From: Oerskovia douganii
GTDB taxonomy: Bacteria; Actinomycetota; Actinomycetes; Actinomycetales; Cellulomonadaceae
Assembly: GCF_015142735.1 (NCBI RefSeq)
Contig: NZ_JACSPN010000029.1
Span: forward strand, 12,078-49,439
Direction: 5' to 3'
DNA length: 37,362 nucleotides
A model generated the notes under the pieces. That model was not told where the DNA came from. It saw nothing but the letters and a program-made list of their open reading frames with translations, and searched no databases. The position numbers and the translations under genes were made by a program. Below are positions 7,695-16,145 of the stretch, piece after piece (the first letter of the stretch is position 1; each line of letters starts with the position of its first letter).

Positions 7695-7730
7695 AACCCC
7701 CGTAGCACCCAGGAAAAACCAGGAGCGTTT

Positions 7731-9251
7731 GTGGACGTCCTCGATCTCGCAAGGTGGCAGTTCGCCATCACGACCGTCTACCACTTCATCTTCGTGCCCC
7801 TGACGATCGGGCTCGCCCCCCTCGTCGCGATCATGCAGACCGCATGGGTGCGCACGGGGAACGAGCGGTGGCTCAAGCTCACCAAGTTCTTCGGCAAGCT
7901 CCTCCTCATCAACTTCGCGATCGGCGTCGTGACGGGGATCGTGCAGGAGTTCCAGTTCGGCATGAACTGGAGCGAGTACTCGCGCTTCGTCGGAGACGTC
8001 TTCGGTGCCCCGCTCGCCATGGAGGCGCTCGCCGCGTTCTTCATCGAGTCCACCTTCCTCGGCCTGTGGATCTTCGGCTGGGACCGCCTGTCCAAGCGCG
8101 TGCACCTCGCGTGCATCTGGGCCGTGGCGATCGCCGTGAACCTGTCCGCGTTCTTCATCCTCGCGGCCAACTCCTGGATGCAGCACCCGGTCGGGACCAT
8201 CTACAACCCCGAGACCGGTCGCGCCGAGATGAACGACATCGGGGCCGTGCTCACCAACAACACGCTGTGGGCGGCGTTCCCGCACACCATCACCGCGGCC
8301 TTCCTCACCGCAGGCACGTTCGTCGCCGGCATCGCCGCCTGGTGGATGGTCCGCCTCGTGCGCACCAAGAAGGCCGAGAACGTCGAGCTCGCCCGCAACG
8401 TCTACCGCCCGGCCATCACCCTCGGCGTCATCGCGATGATCGTCGGCGGTCTCGGCGTGGCGGTCAGCGGCGACTTCCAGGCCAAGCTCATGTTCCAGCA
8501 GCAGCCCATGAAGATGGCCGCCGCCGAGGCCCTGTGCGAGAGCTCGCCCGAGGGCGCACCGTTCTCCATCCTCGCGATCGGCGACCTCTCCGACTCGTGC
8601 GAGGGCGTCAACCACATCCTCGAGATCCCCGGCATGACCTCGTTCCTCGCCAAGGGCAGCTTCACCGCTCCCCTCCCGGGCGTCGACCAGGTCCAGCAGG
8701 ACATGACCGAGCGCTACGGCGACGTCACCGCGGACGGCGAGCCCGTCAACTACTCCCCCAACCTGGCGCTGACCTACTGGAGCTTCCGCCTCATGATCGG
8801 GTTCGCGATCGGCTCGATCGCCCTGTCCGTCATGGCGCTGTGGCTCACCCGCAAGGGCCGCGTGACCGACAACAAGTGGTTCGCGCGCGTCGGGATCTGG
8901 GCCATCCCCATGCCGTTCATCGCGTCCTCGTTCGGCTGGATCTTCACCGAGACCGGGCGTCAGCCCTGGGTCGTCGCCCCCAACCCCACCGGGATCGACT
9001 CGATCCGCCTGCTCACCGAGCGGGGCGTCTCCACCGTCGTGAGCCCCGGGGTCGTGCTGACCTCGATGATCGTCTTCACGCTCGTCTACGGCGCGCTCGC
9101 GGTCGTCTGGTTCAAGCTCATCCACCGCTACTCGGTCGAGGGCGTCCCCGAGACCGTGCACGACGACTCCCCCGAGGCGCGCGCCAAGGGCGACCCCGAC
9201 GACCCGGACTCGACCGACGAGTCCGAACGCCCCCTGTCCTTCGCGTACTGA
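7731..9251 (+). CDS. cydA: Cytochrome bd ubiquinol/menaquinol oxidase subunit I
   Basis: 506 residues. A membrane quinol oxidase that reduces O2 to water with high affinity and carries hemes b558, b595 and d. Conserved features: heme ligands His18 (TTVYHFIFVP) and His185 (AAFPHTITA), the proton-path acids Glu98 and Glu106 (PLAMEALAAFFIEST), the quinol-site segment QQQPMKMAAAEAL with Lys261 and Glu266, and GRQPWVV. The Q-loop is short, as in most non-proteobacterial bd oxidases. The C-terminal tail is acidic and polar. The GTG at 7731 has AGGAG five bases upstream. First gene of cydABDC, downstream of a Rex-type site. Confidence 0.97.
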   Translation: MDVLDLARWQFAITTVYHFIFVPLTIGLAPLVAIMQTAWVRTGNERWLKLTKFFGKLLLINFAIGVVTGIVQEFQFGMNWSEYSRFVGDVFGAPLAMEALAAFFIESTFLGLWIFGWDRLSKRVHLACIWAVAIAVNLSAFFILAANSWMQHPVGTIYNPETGRAEMNDIGAVLTNNTLWAAFPHTITAAFLTAGTFVAGIAAWWMVRLVRTKKAENVELARNVYRPAITLGVIAMIVGGLGVAVSGDFQAKLMFQQQPMKMAAAEALCESSPEGAPFSILAIGDLSDSCEGVNHILEIPGMTSFLAKGSFTAPLPGVDQVQQDMTERYGDVTADGEPVNYSPNLALTYWSFRLMIGFAIGSIALSVMALWLTRKGRVTDNKWFARVGIWAIPMPFIASSFGWIFTETGRQPWVVAPNPTGIDSIRLLTERGVSTVVSPGVVLTSMIVFTLVYGALAVVWFKLIHRYSVEGVPETVHDDSPEARAKGDPDDPDSTDESERPLSFAY

Positions 9252-9284
9252 CGCGCTCTGACGGCTCAAGGAGACCCAGTACTC

Positions 9285-10460
9285 ATGGAACTCACCATTC
9301 TCTGGTTCGTGCTCATCGCGATCCTGTGGATCGGCTACCTGGTCCTCGAAGGCTTCGACTTCGGCGTGGGCATGCTCCTGCCGATCCTGTCCCGCAACAA
9401 GGACAAGGCGAAGCAGGACACCGAGCGTCGCCTCATCATCAACACCATCGGCCCGGTCTGGGACGGCAACGAGGTCTGGCTCATCACCGCGGGCGGTGCG
9501 ACCTTCGCGGCCTTCCCCGAGTGGTACGCCACGCTCTTCTCCGGCTTCTACATCCCGCTGTTCCTGATCCTCCTGGCGCTCATCGTGCGCGGCGTCGCGT
9601 TCGAGTACCGCGGCAAGATCAACGACGACCGGTGGCGGGCACGCTGCGACCAGGCCATCATCTTCGGCTCGTGGATCCCTGCGCTCCTGTGGGGCGTCGC
9701 GTTCGCCAACCTCGTGCGCGGCGTCGAGCTCGACGCGGCCCACCAGTACGTCGGCGGCTTCTGGGCCCTGCTCAGCCCGTTCGCGCTCCTCGGCGGCCTC
9801 ACGACCGTGCTGCTCTTCCTCATGCACGGTGCGGTGTTCATCGCCCTCAAGACCGACGGCGAGGTCCGCGTCAAGGCCCGCCGCCTCGCCGGGTGGTTCT
9901 CGCTCGCCTCGGTCCTCGTGGCCGGCGGCTGGGCCGTGTGGGCCCAGGTCGCGTACTCGGTGCCGTGGACGTGGGCAGCCGTCGTGGTCGCCGCGGTCTC
10001 GCTGGTCGGCGTGGTCCTCGCCAACGCGAAGGCTCGCGAGGGCTGGGCGTTCCTGTTCTCCGCGCTCGCGATCCTCTCGGCGACGGTCCTGATCTTCGGG
10101 TCCATGTACCCCGACGTCATGCCGGCGTTCGACCCCGCGAACTCGCTCACCATCGACAACGCGTCCTCGACGCAGTACACGCTGACCGTCATGACGTGGG
10201 TCGCCGTGATCCTCGTCCCGGTCGTGCTGGTCTACCAGTCGTGGACGTACTGGGTCTTCCGCCGCCGCCTGTCGACCAAGGACATCCCGCCGCCCATCGG
10301 GCTGTCCCTGCGGAAGCTCAAGGACTCCGCGTTCGGCGGTCCGTCCTCGGGCAGCGCCAAGAACCTGGACCTGACCCCCGCAACGGGTGAGAAGGCCTCG
10401 GGGACGGACGCGACGGCGTCGGGCCCGGCGAAGAACGGCCCCGGGGACACCTCCGCGTGA
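9285..10460 (+). CDS. cydB: Cytochrome bd oxidase subunit II
   Basis: 391 residues, polytopic membrane partner of CydA with about eight or nine spans. The opening ELTILWFVLIAILWIGYLVLEGFDFGVGMLLP and the segment GPVWDGNEVWLITAGGATFAAFP are diagnostic of CydB. The last ~60 residues after the final span are polar and rich in Gly/Ser/Ala. The ATG follows AAGGAG in the 33-base gap after cydA. Its TGA overlaps the GTG of cydD by 4 bases, so the oxidase and its assembly transporter are translationally coupled. Confidence 0.97.
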   Translation: MELTILWFVLIAILWIGYLVLEGFDFGVGMLLPILSRNKDKAKQDTERRLIINTIGPVWDGNEVWLITAGGATFAAFPEWYATLFSGFYIPLFLILLALIVRGVAFEYRGKINDDRWRARCDQAIIFGSWIPALLWGVAFANLVRGVELDAAHQYVGGFWALLSPFALLGGLTTVLLFLMHGAVFIALKTDGEVRVKARRLAGWFSLASVLVAGGWAVWAQVAYSVPWTWAAVVVAAVSLVGVVLANAKAREGWAFLFSALAILSATVLIFGSMYPDVMPAFDPANSLTIDNASSTQYTLTVMTWVAVILVPVVLVYQSWTYWVFRRRLSTKDIPPPIGLSLRKLKDSAFGGPSSGSAKNLDLTPATGEKASGTDATASGPAKNGPGDTSA

Positions 10461-12262
10461 AGCCCCTCGATCCACGGCTCCTGCGTCAAGCGCGGGCAGC
10501 CCGCGGGTACGTCGTGCTCACGGCGGTGCTCGGCCTCGTCACGGCCGGGCTCGTCGTGGCGCAGGCGCTCCTCATCGCGAGCATCCTGGCCCCCGCGATC
10601 CAGGGCAGCCTCACTCTGCCCGACGTCGCCACCCCCCTCTCGTGGCTCGCCGCGGTCGTGGTGGTGCGCGCCGGGGTCGCGTGGGCGCAGGAACGGTTCG
10701 CGCTCAAGGCCGCGACCAAGACCGTCGCGGAGCTCCGCGAGCAGGTCGTCAGCCACGCGGTGGCCCTCGGGCCCCGCTGGCTGGCGACCGGTCGCGGACC
10801 GGCCGTCGCGACCCTCGCGACGCGCGGGCTCGACGACCTCGAGCCCTACATGGTGCGATACCTGCCCCAGCTCCTGCTCGCGGCGACCGTGACCCCTGCG
10901 ACGCTCGCGGTCGTGCTGGGGCTCGACTGGATCTCGGCGATCATCATCGCGGTCACGATCCCCCTCGTCCCCCTGTTCATGATCCTCGTCGGGCAGCTCA
11001 CGGCCGGGACGTCCGAGCGGCGCCTCAAGGTCATGCAGCGGCTCGGGTCCCAGGTCCTCGACCTGCTGGCCGGGCTCCCCACCCTGCGCGCGTTCGGCCG
11101 CGAGCACGGGCCCGAGAAGCGCGTGCGCGCCCTGGGCGACGCCAACCGCCGCGCGACCATGGGCACGCTGCGCGTCGCGTTCCTGTCCGGCATGGTCCTC
11201 GAGCTGCTCACGACGCTGTCGGTCGCGCTCGTGGCGGTCGGGATCGGGCTGCGCCTCGTGTACGGGGAGGTCGGTCTCGAGCCCGCGCTCGCCGTGCTCG
11301 TGCTGGCCCCCGAGGTCTACCTGCCGCTGCGTCAGGTCGGCATGCACTTCCACGCCTCGACCGACGGCATCGCCGCGGCCAACCAGGCATTCGAGGTGCT
11401 CGACGAGCCGCTGCCGCCCGTCGGGACGGCCCCTGCCCCTGCCCTCGCCGGGGCTCGGATCACGTTCGACGGCGTGAGCGTGCGCGCGGGCGACCGCGAC
11501 GTGCTCGCGCCCGCCTCGCTCACGGCGTCGTTCGGTGCCCGGTCCACCCCGGGCGCCGAAGCACCCGGGACAGGCGCTGCGCCGTCGGGCACCGTGGTCG
11601 CCCTGACCGGTCCGAGCGGCTCCGGCAAGACGACCACGGCCCTGGTGCTCCTCGGCCTGCTCGCGCCCGACGCCGGACGCGTCCTGGTGACCCCGGCGGG
11701 CGGTGATCCCGTCGACCTCGCCGACCTCGACCCGACCACCTGGTGGCCGCAGGTCGCCTGGGTGCCGCAACGGCCCACGCTCACCCCCGGGACCGTGCGC
11801 GACGTCGTCCTCGACGGTCGCGACGTGACCGACGCGGAGCTCGCGGACGCCGCGCGGCTGTCCGGGCTCGACGCCGTGCTCGACGTCCTGCCCGCAGGGT
11901 GGGACACGCCGATCGGCCAGGGCGGCGTGGGCCTGAGCGTCGGCCAGCGCCAGCGCGTGGCCCTCACCGCAGCACTGCTCGGCGACCCGGCGCGCGTGCC
12001 GCTCGTCGTGCTCGACGAACCCACCGCCCACCTCGACGCCCGCGGCGAGCAGGCCGTCCTCGACGCCGTGCGCGCCTGGCGCGAGCAGGGCCGCACGGTG
12101 GTCGTGATCGCGCACCGCACGAGCCTCGTCGAGCTCGCCGACCAGGTCGTGACGGTCTCCTCGGCCGCGCTGCCACCCTCCCCGGACGACAGCACCGGCG
12201 CGCCTCTCGCGGCTCCCGGTGCGTCCACCCCGTCCGCGCCCTCGTCAGGAGCCGTCGCATGA
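10457..12262 (+). CDS. cydD: CydD, ABC transporter subunit for bd oxidase assembly
   Basis: 601 residues: an N-terminal transmembrane domain (about 1-310) fused to an ATPase. CydDC is a heterodimeric exporter-fold transporter needed for heme insertion into bd oxidase, linked to heme and/or thiol handling across the membrane. Walker A GPSGSGKT is near residue 385, the signature LSVGQRQR near 493 and Walker B VVLDEPTAHLD near 516. A Gly/Pro/Ala-rich insert (STPGAEAPGTGAAPSG) just before Walker A is unusual. GTGA overlap with cydB, ATGA overlap with cydC. CydD rather than CydC is called from its place first after cydB. Confidence 0.93.
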   Translation: MKPLDPRLLRQARAARGYVVLTAVLGLVTAGLVVAQALLIASILAPAIQGSLTLPDVATPLSWLAAVVVVRAGVAWAQERFALKAATKTVAELREQVVSHAVALGPRWLATGRGPAVATLATRGLDDLEPYMVRYLPQLLLAATVTPATLAVVLGLDWISAIIIAVTIPLVPLFMILVGQLTAGTSERRLKVMQRLGSQVLDLLAGLPTLRAFGREHGPEKRVRALGDANRRATMGTLRVAFLSGMVLELLTTLSVALVAVGIGLRLVYGEVGLEPALAVLVLAPEVYLPLRQVGMHFHASTDGIAAANQAFEVLDEPLPPVGTAPAPALAGARITFDGVSVRAGDRDVLAPASLTASFGARSTPGAEAPGTGAAPSGTVVALTGPSGSGKTTTALVLLGLLAPDAGRVLVTPAGGDPVDLADLDPTTWWPQVAWVPQRPTLTPGTVRDVVLDGRDVTDAELADAARLSGLDAVLDVLPAGWDTPIGQGGVGLSVGQRQRVALTAALLGDPARVPLVVLDEPTAHLDARGEQAVLDAVRAWREQGRTVVVIAHRTSLVELADQVVTVSSAALPPSPDDSTGAPLAAPGASTPSAPSSGAVA

Positions 12263-14112
12263 GCGACCTCGACCAGTCCTCCGGCTCGTCCGCCCGCGCC
12301 CCGCGCCGCGGGCACACCGCACCGTCGACGTCACCCGACGCGGGCGCCGATCCCCTGTGGCGCGCGGTCCGGCTCCTCGACGTGAGCTGGAGCCGCGCGG
12401 CCAGGGCGATCGGGCTCGGCTCCCTGGCCCTCGCGAGCTCGGTCGGTCTCGCGGCGGTCGCCGCGTGGCTCATCGCGCGCGCCTCGCAGATGCCGCCCGT
12501 GCTGCAGCTGTCCGTGGCCACCGTGGCCGTGCGCGCGTTCGGCATCTCGCGCGGCGTGTTCCGCTACCTCGAACGCCTGGCCTCGCACGACGTCGCGCTG
12601 CGCGGCATGGCCTCGCTCCGGGCCAACGTGTACACGTCGCTGGCCTCCGGTCGTACAGCGGCCGTCGCGGGTGTACGACGGGGTGACCTGCTCGCGCGCG
12701 TGGGCGCCGACGTCGACGCGGTGGGCGACGTCGTCGTCCGCGCGATCATCCCCGCCGGGGTCGCGCTCGTCGTGTCCGCCGGCTCGGTGATCCTGGTCGG
12801 CGCGTTCCTGCCCTCGGCAGGCGTCGCCCTGCTCGCGTGCCTGCTCCTCGCCGGCGTCCTGGGCCCGTGGCTCTCGGCGCGGGCCGCACGTCGCACCGAG
12901 GAGCGCGGCGCCACAGCGCGCGCCGAGATGACCTCGACGGTGCTCGAGACCCTCGAGGGCGCGGGCCCCCTGACCGTCTCGGGCCGCCTGTCCCAGCGCA
13001 TGGACGCACTGCGCCGCACGGACCGCGAGCTCGCGTCCGTGACCGACTCGGGCGCGCGCACCTCCGGCACCGCCGCGGCCGTCAACAACGCCGCGATCGG
13101 GCTCGCCGTGCTCGCCGCCCTGCTGCTCGGCATCCCGGCCGTCGCCGCCGGGACGCTGACCCCGGTCGAGCTCGCCGTCGTCGTGCTCACGCCGCTCGCG
13201 GTGTTCGAGGCCGCGGGCGTGCTGCCCGCCGCGGCCGTGCAGATGCACCGCTCGCGCCAGGCCGCGCGCCGCATCATGGAGCTGCTCGACGCGGCAGCCG
13301 CCCCGGCCGCGTCAGCGGCTGCGGAGGTCGCTCCGCACACCGGTGCCCGTGACCCGGAGGTCACGGTGACCCGGGCCGCGTGCGGCTGGGACGGCCGTGC
13401 GGCCGTGACCGGCGTGGACCTGCTCGTCCGCCCCGGACGCTCGGTCGCGGTCGTCGGCCCCTCGGGCGTCGGCAAGACGACCCTGCTCATGACCGCGGCG
13501 GGACTGATCCCGCAGGTCGCGGGACGGGTCGACCTCGACGGGGTCCCCGTCGCGAGCTTCCCGCCCGACGACGTCGCGCACCAGGTCGTCTTCGTCGCCG
13601 AGGACGGGCACGTCTTCGACACCACGGTCCTGGAGAACCTGCGCGTCGCCCGCGGGGACGTCACGCCGGACGAGGCCGAGGCCGCCCTGCTCGAGGTGGG
13701 CCTCGGTGAGTGGCTCGCCGGGCTGCCCGACGGCGTCGAGACGACCCTCGGCCCCGACGCCACGACCATCTCCGGCGGGGAGCGCCGTCGGCTCCTCGTG
13801 GCACGGGCGCTCCTGGCGCACGCTCCCCTGCTGCTCGTCGACGAGCCCGCCGAGCACCTCGACCCGGCGACCGCCGACGAGCTGCTGACCCACCTCGTCG
13901 GCACGAGCCGCACGGGCGGGCGCGGGATCGTGGTCGCGACGCACCGGCTCTCGGCCCTCGCAGCCGTCGACGAGGTGCTGCTCCTGGGGCGCCCCGACGA
14001 CGCCGACCCCGAGGCCCCGGCGACCGTCCTGGCCCGCGGCACCCACGCAGAGCTGCTCGCGCGCGACGAGGGCTACCGGTGGGCGCTCGCGCAGGAGACC
14101 GCGGGCGTCTGA
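12259..14112 (+). CDS. cydC: CydC, ABC transporter subunit for bd oxidase assembly
   Basis: 617 residues, the second half-transporter of CydDC. A polar 35-residue N-terminus precedes the membrane domain; the ATPase has Walker A GPSGVGKT near 399, signature SGGERRR and Walker B LLLVDEPAEHLD. The ATG at 12259 overlaps the cydD stop as ATGA, which decides the start against the longer open frame to the left. CydD and CydC stay separate polypeptides here, whereas some actinobacteria fuse them. Last gene of the cyd operon; a large stem-loop follows. Confidence 0.93.
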   Translation: MSDLDQSSGSSARAPRRGHTAPSTSPDAGADPLWRAVRLLDVSWSRAARAIGLGSLALASSVGLAAVAAWLIARASQMPPVLQLSVATVAVRAFGISRGVFRYLERLASHDVALRGMASLRANVYTSLASGRTAAVAGVRRGDLLARVGADVDAVGDVVVRAIIPAGVALVVSAGSVILVGAFLPSAGVALLACLLLAGVLGPWLSARAARRTEERGATARAEMTSTVLETLEGAGPLTVSGRLSQRMDALRRTDRELASVTDSGARTSGTAAAVNNAAIGLAVLAALLLGIPAVAAGTLTPVELAVVVLTPLAVFEAAGVLPAAAVQMHRSRQAARRIMELLDAAAAPAASAAAEVAPHTGARDPEVTVTRAACGWDGRAAVTGVDLLVRPGRSVAVVGPSGVGKTTLLMTAAGLIPQVAGRVDLDGVPVASFPPDDVAHQVVFVAEDGHVFDTTVLENLRVARGDVTPDEAEAALLEVGLGEWLAGLPDGVETTLGPDATTISGGERRRLLVARALLAHAPLLLVDEPAEHLDPATADELLTHLVGTSRTGGRGIVVATHRLSALAAVDEVLLLGRPDDADPEAPATVLARGTHAELLARDEGYRWALAQETAGV

Positions 14113-14175
14113 CGGGGTGCTCCGCCGGCTGCCGTGGCTGCTGAGATTGCAGAGGCTGCTGGGGCTGCCGGGGCT

Positions 14176-14235
14176 GCCGAACCCGAGGTTGGTCGGGTGG
14201 CGTCACCGACCTGCCTGACCGACCTCGGGTTCGGC
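14176..14235. terminator. Large bidirectional terminator between cydC and the dipeptidase
   Basis: A 14-base outer stem, GCCGAACCCGAGGT (14176-14189) with its complement at 14222-14235, encloses a second 6-base helix (GGTCGG 14191-14196 with CCGACC 14206-14211). It sits exactly between two convergent genes. Confidence 0.75.
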
Positions 14236-14249
14236 ACCCGGAGCCCGGG

Positions 14250-15650
14250 TCAGGCGCCGGACGAGCCCAGCCGCGACAGGAAGAGCGCCTCCCCCACGGC
14301 GAGCTGCTCGATCTCGCCGGGGGCGACCGACTCGTTGGGCGCGTGGATCAGGCACGCAGGCTCCTCGACCCCGAGCAGCACGATCTGCGCGTCCGGATAC
14401 CCCGACGCGAGCACGTTGCACAGCGGGATCGACCCACCCTGCCCGGCCGTCACGGTCGCCTTGCCGAACGCGTCCGCCAGGGCGCGCGAGAGCGTGTCGA
14501 ACACGGGACCGTCGGTCCGTGCCTGGAACGGCTGCCCGACGGCGTCGCGCACCGTCGTGACCTTGACGCCCCACGGCGCGTGGTTCTCCAGGTGTGCCAC
14601 GAGCTTGTCCTGGAGGTCGCGCGCGTCGGCGCCGGGCGGGATGCGCAGGTTGAGTCGGGCTGCGGCCCGCGGCTGGATCGCCGCGGCCGAGCCCACGACG
14701 TCCGGGGCGTCGATGCCCAGGACCGTCACTGCCGGCCGTGCCCAGAGCTGGTCGCTGACGCGCCCGGACCCCAGGAGGCGCGTGCCGTCGAGCATGCCGG
14801 CGTCGCGGCGGAACTGGTCGGGGTCGTAGTCGACCCCGGGCCAGGTCGCGTCGGCGACCTCCGGCGGGACGCCGTCGATCGTCGTGCTCCCCTGCTCGTC
14901 GCGCAGCGAGGACAGGATGTGGATCAGGGCCGCGAGCGCGTCGGGGGCCGCTCCCCCGAACATGCCCGAGTGGATCTCGCCGCGCAGCGCCTCGACCGTC
15001 ACGACCACGTTGGCCGCACCGCGCAGCGAGACCGTGAGCGTCGGCAGCCCGAGCGTCGCGTTGCCCGTGTCCGCGATGAGCATCGCGTCCGCGGCGAGCT
15101 CGCCCGGGTGGGCCTCGACGTACTGGTCGAGCCCCGCGGTCCCCTGCTCCTCGGAGCCCTCGATCACGATGCGGATGCCGACCGGGTAGTCGTCGCCACC
15201 GAGCGCCCGCAGGGCTCGCAGCGCGGTGAGGTGCGTGACGATGTTCCCCTTGCAGTCGGCCGCGCCACGGCCGTAGAGACGGCCGTCCCGCTCGGTCAGC
15301 TCGAACGGGGGCGTGCGCCACGCGGCGTCGTCGAGCGGGGGCTGGACGTCGTAGTGCGAGTAGAGCAGGACCGTGGGGGCACCGGGCGGGCCCGGGCGGA
15401 ACCCCAGGACCACGTGCGAGCCGTCGGGCGTCTCCTCGAGGCGCGCGTCGTCGATCCCCTCGGCCCGGAACGCGTCGGCGACCCAGTGGGCCGCGCGCTC
15501 GCAGTTCTCGCGAGGGAAGAGGCGCTCGTCGGCCACCGACGGGATCGCGACGAGGGTCCGCAGGTCGTCGAGCGCGCGCGGCAGCAACGACGCCACCTGC
15601 TCCCGCACGGGGGCGACGGCGACCGGGCTGGTTCCGGGGCTGGTGGTCAC
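14250..15650 (-). CDS. M20 family metallo-dipeptidase
   Basis: 466 residues. Cytosolic di-zinc peptidase of the M20 family, dipeptidase branch (PepV/CNDP-like). Seen: metal ligand motif SHYDVQP (His99, Asp101), bridging Asp132 in RGAADCKG, catalytic base and ligand EE in GSEEQG (167-168), LIADTG (Asp194) and a late IHAPNE histidine. The inserted lid/dimer domain runs from about 200 to 345. The GTG at 15650 has AGGAG five bases upstream and overlaps the stop of the preceding membrane-protein gene (GTGA). It is the last gene of a coupled permease / membrane protein / peptidase operon, which suggests use of imported peptides or amino-acid derivatives. Confidence 0.92.
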   Translation of the reverse strand: MTTSPGTSPVAVAPVREQVASLLPRALDDLRTLVAIPSVADERLFPRENCERAAHWVADAFRAEGIDDARLEETPDGSHVVLGFRPGPPGAPTVLLYSHYDVQPPLDDAAWRTPPFELTERDGRLYGRGAADCKGNIVTHLTALRALRALGGDDYPVGIRIVIEGSEEQGTAGLDQYVEAHPGELAADAMLIADTGNATLGLPTLTVSLRGAANVVVTVEALRGEIHSGMFGGAAPDALAALIHILSSLRDEQGSTTIDGVPPEVADATWPGVDYDPDQFRRDAGMLDGTRLLGSGRVSDQLWARPAVTVLGIDAPDVVGSAAAIQPRAAARLNLRIPPGADARDLQDKLVAHLENHAPWGVKVTTVRDAVGQPFQARTDGPVFDTLSRALADAFGKATVTAGQGGSIPLCNVLASGYPDAQIVLLGVEEPACLIHAPNESVAPGEIEQLAVGEALFLSRLGSSGA

Positions 15651-16144
15651 GAGTTCTCCTGGTTGGTCGTGGTCTCGTCGAGGTTGAGCGAGTCGACGTA
15701 GGCGTCGAACTCGTCGAGCTGCTCGGGGCAGTAGACCTGGACCACGAGGCGGTCCCCCGCGAGCCGACGCTCGTCGACGACCGACGGCCGGTTGCCGGGG
15801 CCCGACGCCCCGTTCCCCGACCCGAGGTTCGCGGTGGCCTTCACGAGCGCGACGGTGTCGGTGCAGAAGCCGCCGCCGTCGGAGCCGAGCACCGTGACGA
15901 TGGTGTCCTCGTCGATCGCCGTGATCCCGATCTTCTCGAACTCGGCGTGCAGCTCGGCAGCCCGCTCCTCCGCCAGCTCGCGGTCCTGGTTCGCGTGGTA
16001 GCTGTTGTACAGGACGGCCATGAGCACGCCGACGGCCACCGCCAGGAGCGCAGCCGCGGTGTACACGATCCAGCGGCGCGAGTCGCCGGGCTCGTCCTCG
16101 TGCTGCGGCAGCCCGTCGGGTCCGTTCGTCGACGTCGTCGTCAT
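15647..16144 (-). CDS. Unknown single-span membrane protein
   Basis: 165 residues. A polar cytoplasmic start (~23 residues), one transmembrane helix (about 24-46, WIVYTAAALLAVAVGVLMAV), a charged helical stretch (ANQDRELAEERAAELHAEFEKIG), then an extracytoplasmic domain with just two Cys (GGFCTD and VQVYCPEQ) that could form a disulfide. I recognise no family. It starts 1 base after the permease stop and overlaps the dipeptidase start by 4 bases, so the three proteins are made together. A partner or sensor role for the permease is a guess. Confidence 0.8.
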   Translation of the reverse strand: MTTTSTNGPDGLPQHEDEPGDSRRWIVYTAAALLAVAVGVLMAVLYNSYHANQDRELAEERAAELHAEFEKIGITAIDEDTIVTVLGSDGGGFCTDTVALVKATANLGSGNGASGPGNRPSVVDERRLAGDRLVVQVYCPEQLDEFDAYVDSLNLDETTTNQENS

Positions 16145-16145
16145 G

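Larger units (their letters stand above)
7221..7730. promoter_or_regulatory. 510-base divergent control region between rne and cydA
   Basis: No gene is seen here on either strand; the reading frames through it are shadows. From the rne side it holds a long rne leader (about 260 bases if the promoter at 7487-7492 is used). From the cyd side it holds a Rex-type operator, a likely -10 box, a small leader hairpin and the cydA ribosome binding site. RNase E genes of other bacteria have long autoregulated leaders, so such a role is plausible but unproven here. Confidence 0.7.

Noticed and set aside
7521-10475. A minus-strand open frame of 984 codons opposite cydA and cydB
   Set aside because: It is opposite two textbook cyd genes, has no motif or start signal, and shows composition typical of GC-driven shadow frames.
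10232-12115. A minus-strand open frame of 627 codons opposite cydB and cydD
   Set aside because: Shadow frame: Arg/Gly/His/Asp/Glu-rich, no fold motif, and entirely covered by real genes.
14134-14175. Short gene or trinucleotide repeat in the GCTG-rich stretch after cydC
   Set aside because: It gives only Ala/Gln/Gly low-complexity peptides, has no ribosome site, and runs into the terminator at 14176.
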